This document shows positions 31,074-38,751 of a stretch of 39,042 nt of DNA, piece by piece; the stretch's first letter is position 1, and each line of letters begins with the position of its first letter. This stretch comes from Oscillospiraceae bacterium. GTDB lineage: Bacteria; Bacillota; Clostridia; Oscillospirales; Ruminococcaceae. The stretch is taken from contig WRHO01000015.1 of the NCBI GenBank assembly GCA_009783205.1, positions 1-39,042 of the forward strand, written 5' to 3'. A program made the position numbers and the translations under genes. The notes beneath the pieces are model-generated. The model saw nothing but the letters and a program-made list of their open reading frames with translations, had not been told where the DNA came from and ran no database searches.

Positions 31074-32102
31074 ATGAGAAAGATTAAGTATTTAATTCGC
31101 TGTTTCTTCAAAATGGATTTTGGGCGGCTTTTTTCGACCGTTCGCACACTTTCAAAAGAGAATCAAACGCCTTCAGCCTTTGTGTTCCTTGATATGCTTT
31201 GGTGTGGGCTTCGCTATGGGGCGGGGTATGTCGATTATCTTATATTTGACTTTATACGGCTTTCGGGCAAGCAACGCCGCACCTTTGTTACCCGCGGAAT
31301 AAATAATGAGTTTATAAGAAAATTAAACAATAAGGAAAACTATTATAAGTTTGAGGATAAAGCCGTTTTTAATTCAATCTTTAAAGAATATATCGGAAGG
31401 AATTGGGTTAGTCTTAAGGAAACCTCTGCCGATGGTCTCGCGCAGTTTCTTGAGGTTAACCCCGTCGTTATTGTTAAGCCGATTGATTCGATATGTGGTA
31501 AAGGAATTGAAAAAATTTATACCGAGGATTGTGATTCGGGCGAGTTATACGAAAGGTTAATTAAAAACGGACAACTCTTGGTTGAGGAGTGTATCACGCA
31601 GCATGATGAGGTTGCCGCAATTAACCCCGCTTCGGTGAATACCGTCAGATTAATGACCATCGCGGGAGACGGTAAGGTTTATATCATGTTCCGAGCCTTG
31701 CGGCTCGGAGTAGGCGACAGCGTAGTTGATAATTTTAACGCAGGCGGATTGTTTGTTTTGTTAGATGAAAACGGGGTTATTGTAACCGACGCCGTTAATA
31801 AAAAAACGGAAATATTCCATTCTCACCCCACAACCGGCGTCGTTTTTAAGGGAACACAGATTCCGTTTTTTGAGGAAACGGAGCTTATGATTTCAAAGGC
31901 GGCGTTGCGCGGGGCGGAAGAAGGTATTCGTTATATAAGCTGGGATATTGCGGTTACCCCTTCGGGCCCGGTTGTTGTTGAGGCGAATCATAACCCGGGA
32001 TACGATTTGTTGCAGTCTAAGGTTTATTTGACGGATAATGAGTTTGGACGACGGGGTGATTTTAAAAATGTAATACAACATATATGCAACGAGCGAAAGT
32101 AA
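31074..32102 (+). CDS. ATP-grasp enzyme, sugar-transfer-associated type
   Basis: A 342-residue enzyme of the ATP-grasp fold, which joins a carboxyl group to an amine, thiol or other nucleophile using ATP. The ATP-binding part has FLEVNPVVIVKPIDSICGKG (about 132-151) and LLVEECITQHDEVAAINPAS (about 175-195). VNTVRLMTI and ISWDIAVTPSGPVVVEANHN near the end supply the metal ligands. The closest family I can name is the sugar-transfer-associated ATP-grasp group, usually found in capsule and surface-polymer loci. Here it stands between portal and scaffold-like genes, with its own perfect promoter and no ribosome site. It is likely a cargo ('moron') gene. The start could instead be the ATG at 31113. 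Confidence 0.8.
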   Translation: MRKIKYLIRCFFKMDFGRLFSTVRTLSKENQTPSAFVFLDMLWCGLRYGAGYVDYLIFDFIRLSGKQRRTFVTRGINNEFIRKLNNKENYYKFEDKAVFNSIFKEYIGRNWVSLKETSADGLAQFLEVNPVVIVKPIDSICGKGIEKIYTEDCDSGELYERLIKNGQLLVEECITQHDEVAAINPASVNTVRLMTIAGDGKVYIMFRALRLGVGDSVVDNFNAGGLFVLLDENGVIVTDAVNKKTEIFHSHPTTGVVFKGTQIPFFEETELMISKAALRGAEEGIRYISWDIAVTPSGPVVVEANHNPGYDLLQSKVYLTDNEFGRRGDFKNVIQHICNERK

Positions 32103-32165
32103 ATAACTGTATATAGCGTTTTAGAAGATATTTTAAAAAACAGGCAAACAGAATTGCAATTGTTG

Positions 32166-32190
32166 CCGGTGCAACGAATGTTGGCACCGG
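32166..32190 (+). terminator. Hairpin after the ATP-grasp gene
   Basis: CCGGTGC (32166-32172) and GCACCGG (32184-32190) form a GC-rich 7-bp stem. There is no T-run, so it may be a weak terminator or a structured spacer. Confidence 0.4.
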
Positions 32191-32222
32191 AGCGAGATAA
32201 CGTATGTTAAAATAGTATTATG

Positions 32223-32268
32223 GAAAGCTGAAGATTAAAAGCGATTGAGTTTTTAATCCTCGGCTTTC
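32223..32268 (+). promoter_or_regulatory. Long hairpin before the scaffold-like gene
   Basis: GAAAGC (32223-32228) pairs with GCTTTC (32263-32268), and inside it GATTAAAA pairs with TTTTAATC. It ends 25 bases before the next start codon. The TTCTTATAT that follows is a poor terminator tail. Confidence 0.5.
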
Positions 32269-32292
32269 TTATATATGAAAGGAGACCAAGAT

Positions 32293-32655
32293 ATGGAAGA
32301 AAAAAATAAGGCAAATGTTGACGGGAAGGTTGTTACGACTGCCCGGGAACACGACGGCAAGGACGCGACAGAAAAGGTCATGGATTCGAACGATTTCGAT
32401 AAAGCGGTTAATGAAGCGGTTAATGACGCCCTCAAGGGATTGCAGGAGCAGATTGATTCTTTAAAAAGCGCGATTGATGAAATTTTTGTTAAACAAAACG
32501 AATCGGCGGCAAAACACGATTGTACGTTAAACCTTAACGGCGCGGTCACGGGCGAAACGGGGAGAGAAGCCCCGGATAAGCGGGTCGATTTTTCAAAATT
32601 AAGCTATTCTGAATTATGCTCATTTTTGGAAAAACACCCGAGAGCAAAATTGTAA
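32293..32655 (+). CDS. Probable phage scaffold-like protein
   Basis: A 120-residue charged protein placed between portal and capsid, where scaffolding proteins normally lie. The middle is a predicted coiled coil (FDKAVNEAVNDALKGLQEQI). The tail reads VDFSKLSYSELCSFLEKHP, a short motif often seen at the end of such head proteins in Clostridia phages. The ATG at 32293 follows AAAGGAG by 9 bases; an earlier in-frame ATG lies on the ribosome site. The call rests mainly on position and shape. Confidence 0.6.
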   Translation: MEEKNKANVDGKVVTTAREHDGKDATEKVMDSNDFDKAVNEAVNDALKGLQEQIDSLKSAIDEIFVKQNESAAKHDCTLNLNGAVTGETGREAPDKRVDFSKLSYSELCSFLEKHPRAKL

Positions 32656-32676
32656 TTTATAAAAAGGAGAGAACGA

Positions 32677-33711
32677 ATGAAAGGTACAAAATTTAACGCG
32701 AAGAAGTTTAACCCCGAGGCTTTTGATTATTCGGTTAAAAGAACCAAAGGTTTAAAGGTTAACGAATTAGTTAAGGCGAAGGCATTAGCAGCTAATCCCG
32801 ACATTAAAAATGTTTTTTCGGCGGGAAGCACGGTAGGATTTGCAAGGGTAATTATGCGCGGCGCACTCGACGGCGGGGCAATCAATTATGACGGAGCTAC
32901 CGATATTAACCCCGAAAACACTAAAGTTTTTGAGCAGGGGGTTGTTGTTGTCGGCAGAGCAAAGGGCTGGGTAGAAAAAGACTTTATCTATGATTCGGGC
33001 GGCGGTGATTTTATGGATTCTGTTGCGCGACAGGTTGCGGAGTATAAAGACGATATTGATATCGGTACATTAAGCGCGGTGCTTGACGGTATATTCTCTA
33101 TGAGCGGAACCGAGAATCTTAAATTTGTCAACGAGCATACGCATAACATTTCTGAAAACGGAGAAGGCGGTATTACCGCAGTTGCGCTTAACAACGCGGC
33201 TTTCAAGGCTTGTGGCGTTAATAAAAAGAAATTTACTGTTGTTCTTATGCACTCTACAATTGCGACATCTTTAGAAAACCTCAATTTGCTCGAGTATATG
33301 CGTTATACCGATAAGGACGGTATAACGAGAGAGATTCAGCTCGGAACATGGTGCGGGCGTTTGGTTATTGTTGACGATAATCTCCCCGTAACGCAAGAGG
33401 GCGGGAAAACGCTTTATACCACCTATATCTTAGGTGAAGGCGCGTTTTCTTATGAAGATATAGGCGTTAAAAATTCTTACGAGCTTGCGCGCGACCCGAA
33501 GACGAACGGTGGGGAGGATACCCTTTATATGAGACAGCGTAAAGCGTTTGCGCCTTACGGAATCAGTTATGAAAAGCAGAGCCAAAGCTCGCTTTCTCCT
33601 ACCGATTATGAACTTTCCGACGGCGAAAATTGGGAACTCGTTAATGTCGAGTATGACACCTATGTTGACCATAAAAAGATTCCTATTGCAAGGATTATTT
33701 CCCGAGGGTAG
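32677..33711 (+). CDS. Phage major capsid protein
   Basis: A 344-residue coat protein. The N-terminal KKFNPEAFDYSVKRTKGL, the central ICTLSAVLDGIFSMSG-like helix, VVLMHSTIATSLENLNLLEY and CGRLVIVDDNLPVTQEGGKT are typical of HK97-fold coat proteins of Clostridia myophages. Good AAAGGAGA site. It follows the scaffold-like gene by 21 bases. The head completion and connector genes that usually follow are missing; the tail-terminator-like gene is next. Confidence 0.85.
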   Translation: MKGTKFNAKKFNPEAFDYSVKRTKGLKVNELVKAKALAANPDIKNVFSAGSTVGFARVIMRGALDGGAINYDGATDINPENTKVFEQGVVVVGRAKGWVEKDFIYDSGGGDFMDSVARQVAEYKDDIDIGTLSAVLDGIFSMSGTENLKFVNEHTHNISENGEGGITAVALNNAAFKACGVNKKKFTVVLMHSTIATSLENLNLLEYMRYTDKDGITREIQLGTWCGRLVIVDDNLPVTQEGGKTLYTTYILGEGAFSYEDIGVKNSYELARDPKTNGGEDTLYMRQRKAFAPYGISYEKQSQSSLSPTDYELSDGENWELVNVEYDTYVDHKKIPIARIISRG

Positions 33712-33715
33712 GGGG

Positions 33716-33749
33716 GGTTGTGCTTCGGAAAGGAATGGTCATATATATG
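33716..33749 (+). promoter_or_regulatory. Shared 34-nt translation leader, copy 3
   Basis: Matches the copies at 16019 and 29675 from GTGC onward except for a few bases near the ATG. It follows the capsid stop directly. Confidence 0.75.
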
Positions 33750-34223
33750 GTTAGTGAAATAATTTCGGGGGTTTGTTCCAATTTAGCGCGCGAATTTGGA
33801 GAAGATGTTAAAATATATACCGAAGATTCGGCTCGAAAAGCGGGGATTCTTAATTCAAAGGCACCCTTACGCGAGTCGAATTTTTACGTTTCATCTAAGA
33901 ACCCTTCAAACAAACGAATCAAGGACAGGCATTTTACCTCTACTCAATTATTGGGGAATAGGTATTTACACAGCGTTGCATTATGTGTAGAATGTCGTTG
34001 GTTTGAAAATTGGCAGGATATTCTCGACCGATTGTTTATATGCTTAGAATATATTTCCGTCGGAGGTTCCAAGACGGTTATACGCGGGGCAGCTATGCAG
34101 GGGGAGCGGGTTGACGACTTATTAAGTTTTTTTGTCAATTATGACGTTTTTGTGTATTACAGCGAAGACGAGAAAGAGAAAATGGGGAAATTAGAAATGG
34201 AGGAAAAATTATTATGGCATTAG
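33747..34223 (+). CDS. Phage tail-terminator-like protein
   Basis: A 158-residue protein. It has the look of the minor tail/terminator proteins that precede the sheath gene in PBSX-like phages: EIISGVCSNLAREFGEDVKI, then SNFYVSSKNPSNKRIKDRHF, and a compact alpha/beta end. ATG at 33747 is the last of the shared leader. It overlaps the sheath fragment by 10 bases. The assignment rests on position and general pattern. Confidence 0.65.
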   Translation: MVSEIISGVCSNLAREFGEDVKIYTEDSARKAGILNSKAPLRESNFYVSSKNPSNKRIKDRHFTSTQLLGNRYLHSVALCVECRWFENWQDILDRLFICLEYISVGGSKTVIRGAAMQGERVDDLLSFFVNYDVFVYYSEDEKEKMGKLEMEEKLLWH

Positions 34224-34462
34224 GCGGAGGCGTTTTTATCGGGCAAAATAAAACCTTACCCGGCTCGTATATTAACTTTGTCTCTTTAGCGCGTATAGGC
34301 GCGGCACTTTCCGAAAGGGGTGCCGCCGCTTTTGCTTTAGAGATGAACTGGGGAGTCGAGGATAAAGTTTTTACCGTTACCAACGAAGACTTTATAAAAA
34401 ATTCCACGTCACTTTTCGGTTATGATTATACCGACGATAAAATGAAGGGATTACGGCAATAA
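34214..34462 (+). pseudogene. Truncated phage tail sheath gene (N-terminus only)
   Basis: 82 residues that match the start of contractile tail sheath proteins (XkdK type): MALGGGVFIGQNKTLPGSYI, then SERGAAAFALEMNWG and EVFTVTNEDF-like FTVTNEDFIKNSTSLFGYD. The chain stops right after KMKGLRQ, whereas a whole sheath is about 350-450 residues. The XkdP-like gene begins 17 bases later. The rest of sheath, tail tube, tail chaperone and tape measure have been removed in one deletion. Confidence 0.85.
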
Positions 34463-34478
34463 ATTGCGGAAGGTAGAT

Positions 34479-35078
34479 ATGGCGTCGGGCGGCGAAATTG
34501 TTTTTTCGGAGGTAAAAGGGTTAGCCGAAATCAGATTTTCGGCTTTGCTTCCGCAGGTCGTTTATCCTTTTGCCGTTTACAGAAGCGGGTTTGTACTCGG
34601 CGGAAGTATATTGCAGAGCTTATTGGATTTGCAAGAATCCGGTAAGCCGTTCAGGTTTATTGTGTCTCGAAAATCTGCGGGGGGGAGGGCTCTCGCTTCT
34701 ACGAATATTAAAGTCGTTTTTTCCGAGATTCGTTCTCGCGAGGACGCCGCAGAAGGGAAAGATATTTATATAGATGTCAGGTTAAGCGAGTATCGAGATT
34801 TTGCCGTAAAAAACGTAATAATCAATTCTCCGGATGGGGTTAAGGGGTCTGCACCCACGCCGACGCGCCCCGTTGACAGTGTTCCCGACGTCAGCAATTA
34901 TCGCGTCGCAAAGGACGATACGCTTTGGATAATAGCGCACAAGCTTTTAGGCGAGGGGAGTCGGTATAAGGACATATACGATTTGAATAAGCCGTTAATT
35001 GACCGCGATAATGTCGGGAAAGGAACCACCACCTATACCATTCACCCCGAGCAAAACTTGAAAATTCCTAAGAATTAG
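34479..35078 (+). CDS. XkdP-like LysM baseplate protein
   Basis: A 199-residue phage baseplate-hub-associated protein. The N-terminal part (FAVYRSGFVLGGSILQSLLD) fits the tail hub region. A C-terminal LysM domain (about 144-197, YRVAKDDTLWIIAHKLLGEG) binds peptidoglycan. ATG at 34479 follows GGAAGG by 5 bases; an upstream TTG at 34464 is less likely. It abuts the truncated sheath. Confidence 0.8.
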   Translation: MASGGEIVFSEVKGLAEIRFSALLPQVVYPFAVYRSGFVLGGSILQSLLDLQESGKPFRFIVSRKSAGGRALASTNIKVVFSEIRSREDAAEGKDIYIDVRLSEYRDFAVKNVIINSPDGVKGSAPTPTRPVDSVPDVSNYRVAKDDTLWIIAHKLLGEGSRYKDIYDLNKPLIDRDNVGKGTTTYTIHPEQNLKIPKN

Positions 35079-35093
35079 AAATGGAGACTAACA

Positions 35094-36038
35094 GTGTTTG
35101 AATTAAGGGTTAATAATCAAAGTTGTTCTTTTGAACCGCAGGTTTGTGACGGCGTTTTATATGAAAGCTTTAATCAAGGTCGGTGTTCTAAGCTTTCGTT
35201 CGGTATAATCGGGCAAAAGCTTTTGGGAAATCAATTTGCGATAAGAGCGGGCGACAAGGTGGGGCTTAAGGTCAACGGCAGAAAAATGTTTTTCGGGGTA
35301 GTTTTTCAAAGAAAAAAGGAGCATAACGGCATCGAAACCGTTACAGCCTATGACCAATTAAGATATTTGAAAAATAAGGATACCTATATCTATTCCGGAA
35401 AACGGGCGAGCGACGTTATACGCACGATTGCTTTGGATTATAAATTGCGGGTGGGTGATATTGACCAAACACAATGTATCATTCCGGAGCGTATAGAAGA
35501 CGACGTTGCGCTTTCGGATATAATCGAAAATGCACTCGATTATGAGTACGAAAGAAGCGGCACGCGATTTACGCTTATTGATGAATTTGGGGAGCTTTCT
35601 TTGAAGAATGAGGCTCAAATGTTTTCGGGGGCAGAGCTTAATAGGGATACAATAGGAGAATTGAGCTTTTTTTCATCAATTGAAGGGCGGAGTAACAGAA
35701 TTAAGCTCTCTCGGCAAGAAAATAATTCAAGCGACCGAGAGGTTTATATTGCGAGGGACATAGACAGCGAATACAGAATCGGCGTTTTACAGCATTATAT
35801 GAAAATCAGCGACGAAAACGAAGCCCTTGTAAGCAGGGCTAATTCGTTATTGGCTATATATAACAAGGACGAGCGAAGCGTTTCTGTAAAAAACGCGCTG
35901 GGTGACGTAAGGGTTCGAGGCGGTTCCGGTATAGCTTTGAATTTTGATGAGTTTAAAGGTAACGCCACGGTATTACAATGTGTTCATAAATTAAACGGGG
36001 AACAGCATTTGATGGATTTGGTTTTAGGGGGGATTTAA
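35094..36038 (+). CDS. XkdQ-like baseplate hub protein
   Basis: A 314-residue protein of the PBSX XkdQ type, related in fold to the T4 gp27/gp5 hub. It contains AGDKVGLKVNGRKMFFGVVF, then VTAYDQLRYLKNKDTYIYSG, the standard XkdQ core, and ends ATVLQCVHKLNGEQHLMDLV. A GTG start at 35094 with GGAG upstream. It overlaps the next start by one base (TAATG). Confidence 0.85.
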   Translation: MFELRVNNQSCSFEPQVCDGVLYESFNQGRCSKLSFGIIGQKLLGNQFAIRAGDKVGLKVNGRKMFFGVVFQRKKEHNGIETVTAYDQLRYLKNKDTYIYSGKRASDVIRTIALDYKLRVGDIDQTQCIIPERIEDDVALSDIIENALDYEYERSGTRFTLIDEFGELSLKNEAQMFSGAELNRDTIGELSFFSSIEGRSNRIKLSRQENNSSDREVYIARDIDSEYRIGVLQHYMKISDENEALVSRANSLLAIYNKDERSVSVKNALGDVRVRGGSGIALNFDEFKGNATVLQCVHKLNGEQHLMDLVLGGI

Positions 36039-36466
36039 TGTTACCTAATGGGTTTTATGACGTTGCCGATGAATTCGGCAACGAGTCTTTAAGGAAGGAG
36101 TATTCCGAAAAGACTTATAATTTGGAAAATTTGAGCGGCGGTAAAACATTTATTGACGGAAGAGAAGCAATTAGCCAGGCGGTTGTAAAAATACTCAATA
36201 CAGAAAGATTTCGACACCCTATATATTCTACAGATTACGGAATCGAACTCGCCGATTTGTTCGGGCGGGATTGTGATTATGTGTGTGTTGAGCTCGAGCG
36301 AAGAATCAAGGAGGCATTGCTTTCCGACAGTCGAATTTTGCGGGTAGTCGGGTTTAATTTTGTTCAAGAAAAGAATATTGTTCGCGTTACATTTACCGTT
36401 TATTCAATTTACGGGGAACACAAGCTTGAAGCTTTTGAGTTTTATACAGACAGGGGGAAAGAATAA
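36038..36466 (+). CDS. XkdS-like baseplate wedge protein (gp25/DUF2634)
   Basis: A 142-residue baseplate protein. ISQAVVKILNTERFRHPIYS and the following TDYGIELADLFGRD are the family signature. It connects the hub to the wedge of the contractile tail. It overlaps both neighbours by one base. Confidence 0.88.
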   Translation: MLPNGFYDVADEFGNESLRKEYSEKTYNLENLSGGKTFIDGREAISQAVVKILNTERFRHPIYSTDYGIELADLFGRDCDYVCVELERRIKEALLSDSRILRVVGFNFVQEKNIVRVTFTVYSIYGEHKLEAFEFYTDRGKE

Positions 36467-37554
36467 TGTACAAAAATATGACATTCGGGTTTATATTGTC
36501 GCGTATGCTCGACAGGATTCCGGACGATGTTGATAAGCGGGAGGGAAGCGTTATATATGACGCATTGGCTCCCGTCGCGCTCGAGTTGGCACAGTTTTAT
36601 TCCGAACTCGACAACGCGATTGACGAGACCTTTGCCGATACAGCCGGGCGCGAAATGCTTATTCGCAGGGCGGCGGAAAGGGCGATTACACCTTATCCCG
36701 CAACCTTTGCAACCATTAAGGGCGAGTTTAATATAACGGTACCCGCAAACACATTGTTCACCGTTTTATCGGGAGTCGACGAGGAAGAATTGATTTACCG
36801 AGTGACGGAGAATATTGAGGGTTTAACATACCGCTTAGTATGTACAAGCAAAGGCGCGGTCGGTAACAGGTCGGTAGGGGATTTGCTCCCCGTTAATTAT
36901 ATTGAGGGGCTTACATCGGCTAAGATTACCGGGTTGCTCATTCCGGGTGAGGACGAGGAGGAGACCGAGCATTTAAGAAAACGATATTTTGAAAGCATTG
37001 AAAACTACAGCTACGGAGGAAATGTTGCCGATTATCGAAGAATGGTTCTCGCGCTACCCGGCGTCGGCGGCGTAAAAATCACCCCCTCGTATAACGGCGG
37101 GGGTCATGTCAGACTTTCTATTATAACCAACCAATGGGACATTCCTTCAAACGAAATGATTACGGATATAAAAGGAATTATTGACCCGGCGAGAAATCCG
37201 GGAAAAGGATACGGACTCGCCCCGATTGGTCATAATGTAACCGTTATAGGCGTAATGGGAATGACTATAAATGTTTCGGCGAAATTCATTATGTCACAGG
37301 GGGTCAGCTTTGAGGATACGGAATCCGATTTAAACAGGGTTTTAGACGAATATTTCAGAGAATTTGCCGTTATGTGGGAAGCGTTAGACGACATAACCTT
37401 GAGCGCGTCACAGCTCGAGGTTAAATTTTTAAATGTTACTCTCGGGAAAATCAGGGCTATAGAAAATTTAAAATTCAACAATTCAAACGACAGAAACTAT
37501 ATGATTTACTCCAACCATATTCCTTTAAGGGGGGAGATAACAAATGTTGATTAA
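36466..37554 (+). CDS. XkdT-like baseplate J protein
   Basis: A 362-residue wedge protein (Baseplate_J family, like T4 gp6). Typical stretches are DKREGSVIYDALAPVALELA, LIRRAAERAITPYPATFATI, ETEHLRKRYFESIENYSYGG, NVADYRRMVLALPGVGGVKI and NPGKGYGLAPIGHNVTVIGV. Full length. Ends 11 bases inside the next gene. Confidence 0.92.
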   Translation: MYKNMTFGFILSRMLDRIPDDVDKREGSVIYDALAPVALELAQFYSELDNAIDETFADTAGREMLIRRAAERAITPYPATFATIKGEFNITVPANTLFTVLSGVDEEELIYRVTENIEGLTYRLVCTSKGAVGNRSVGDLLPVNYIEGLTSAKITGLLIPGEDEEETEHLRKRYFESIENYSYGGNVADYRRMVLALPGVGGVKITPSYNGGGHVRLSIITNQWDIPSNEMITDIKGIIDPARNPGKGYGLAPIGHNVTVIGVMGMTINVSAKFIMSQGVSFEDTESDLNRVLDEYFREFAVMWEALDDITLSASQLEVKFLNVTLGKIRAIENLKFNNSNDRNYMIYSNHIPLRGEITNVD

Positions 37555-38107
37555 ATATTTACCGGAGAATATGCAGCGGATTAAAGAGTTTTCTTATATA
37601 ATGAAAACTCAAAGCGACGAAATAAATTATATAAGCGCGGCAATCGGTAAAATCTTAAACAATTCATTTGCCGCTTATGCCGATGAGTCCGAAGTCGGTC
37701 TTTACAGGTGGGAGAAAATATTCGGCATTACCGGTATGTCGGGGAAAACCGCAGAAGAAAGACGCCGCGAGATTATTTGTCGATTATCGGATTTTCTCCC
37801 GTATACGCATAATGCGTTAGAAGCCGTTATACTTTCGTTATACAAGCCTATGGGGGTAACAAACGTCCGTATAAGCGCAAATTATGATAAGTATATATTA
37901 AGTATTTTATTCTTTTTGGAGATGGAGCCTTATTATCACGAAATAGAAAGACTTCTTGAACGATGGGCTCCTGCAAATCTTTTAACCGAAATAATAATTA
38001 TTTACAGAAGGCACAGAGCCTTAAAAAAAGAAACGCATAAGCAGCTCGGTGTTCGTACGCACCGTTATTTAAAAAAGGAAGGAAATGTAGAGAGGTCTTT
38101 TACATGA
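37544..38107 (+). CDS. XkdU-like tail protein (DUF2313/YmfQ family)
   Basis: A 187-residue protein that in Mu- and PBSX-like phages links baseplate and fibre. Features are YAD.SEVGLYRWEKIFGITG, KTAEERRREIICRLSDFLPY and a basic C-terminus. It starts inside the XkdT gene with a GGGGGAG site and overlaps the next start by 4 bases. Confidence 0.85.
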   Translation: MLIKYLPENMQRIKEFSYIMKTQSDEINYISAAIGKILNNSFAAYADESEVGLYRWEKIFGITGMSGKTAEERRREIICRLSDFLPYTHNALEAVILSLYKPMGVTNVRISANYDKYILSILFFLEMEPYYHEIERLLERWAPANLLTEIIIIYRRHRALKKETHKQLGVRTHRYLKKEGNVERSFT

Positions 38108-38694
38108 TTACAACAGAAAAGGGATTTAAACTTCCCGATGAGAACGATTTTTACGATATACAGGATTTTAACGATAATTTTGAGCGCGCAGATATAATAC
38201 TCAGAGAATTTGACGCTGTATCCGACCGCGTTGACACGCTCGAGCAAAAGTATGCAGATGATAACGAAAACGGAAGCTCGCTTTTGGAAAAAATCGACAC
38301 GCTCGAATCAAAGCTGGATTATTTGAAGCTTCGCTTAAATGTCGCGAATTATGCGGTTTTTGAGAGAATAGCATTTATGGGCGAATATAAAGGCGTATGC
38401 ACTACGGGCAAATATACCGCCGTCAAGTCCGTAACAATTCCCGGGTTTACGCTTACGGACGGCGTTATATTCGGCGTTGTATTCGCTAACGGCAACGGTT
38501 ATATCAACCCTACATTAAGAATAAACGACGGGACTCAAAATTTGTCTGATATAGAAATGTGGGACGAGAAGGGGCGCATAGGAAACGGTAACCAAACTAT
38601 TGATACTTATAGCGGTATGTACAATGTGTTCAGATATAATCAAGCTCTTAACAGGTTTATATGGATTATGGCTATGCAACAGGTGAACGGATAA
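38104..38694 (+). CDS. Short phage tail fibre-like protein
   Basis: A 196-residue protein. The N-terminal part is an attachment-like segment (GFKLPDENDFYDIQDFNDNF), then a coiled coil (VSDRVDTLEQKYADDNE and LEKIDTLESKLDYLKLR), then a beta-rich C-terminal domain (about 110-196). That layout fits a receptor-binding fibre or fibre-adaptor placed after XkdU. It is short, so it may need a partner. Start by ATG overlapping the previous stop. Confidence 0.75.
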   Translation: MITTEKGFKLPDENDFYDIQDFNDNFERADIILREFDAVSDRVDTLEQKYADDNENGSSLLEKIDTLESKLDYLKLRLNVANYAVFERIAFMGEYKGVCTTGKYTAVKSVTIPGFTLTDGVIFGVVFANGNGYINPTLRINDGTQNLSDIEMWDEKGRIGNGNQTIDTYSGMYNVFRYNQALNRFIWIMAMQQVNG

Positions 38695-38720
38695 GATGAA
38701 GTTTAAAAGAGAGCTTTTTG

Positions 38721-38751
38721 CGGCTCGGAAAGGTATGGTAATATAAAATTG
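38721..38751 (+). promoter_or_regulatory. Shared translation leader, divergent copy before holin
   Basis: CGGCTCGGAAAGGTATGG is followed, after a stop in that short frame (ATGGTAATATAA), by the TTG start at 38749. Compare 20385, which begins GGCTCGGAAAGGTATG as well. Confidence 0.65.
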
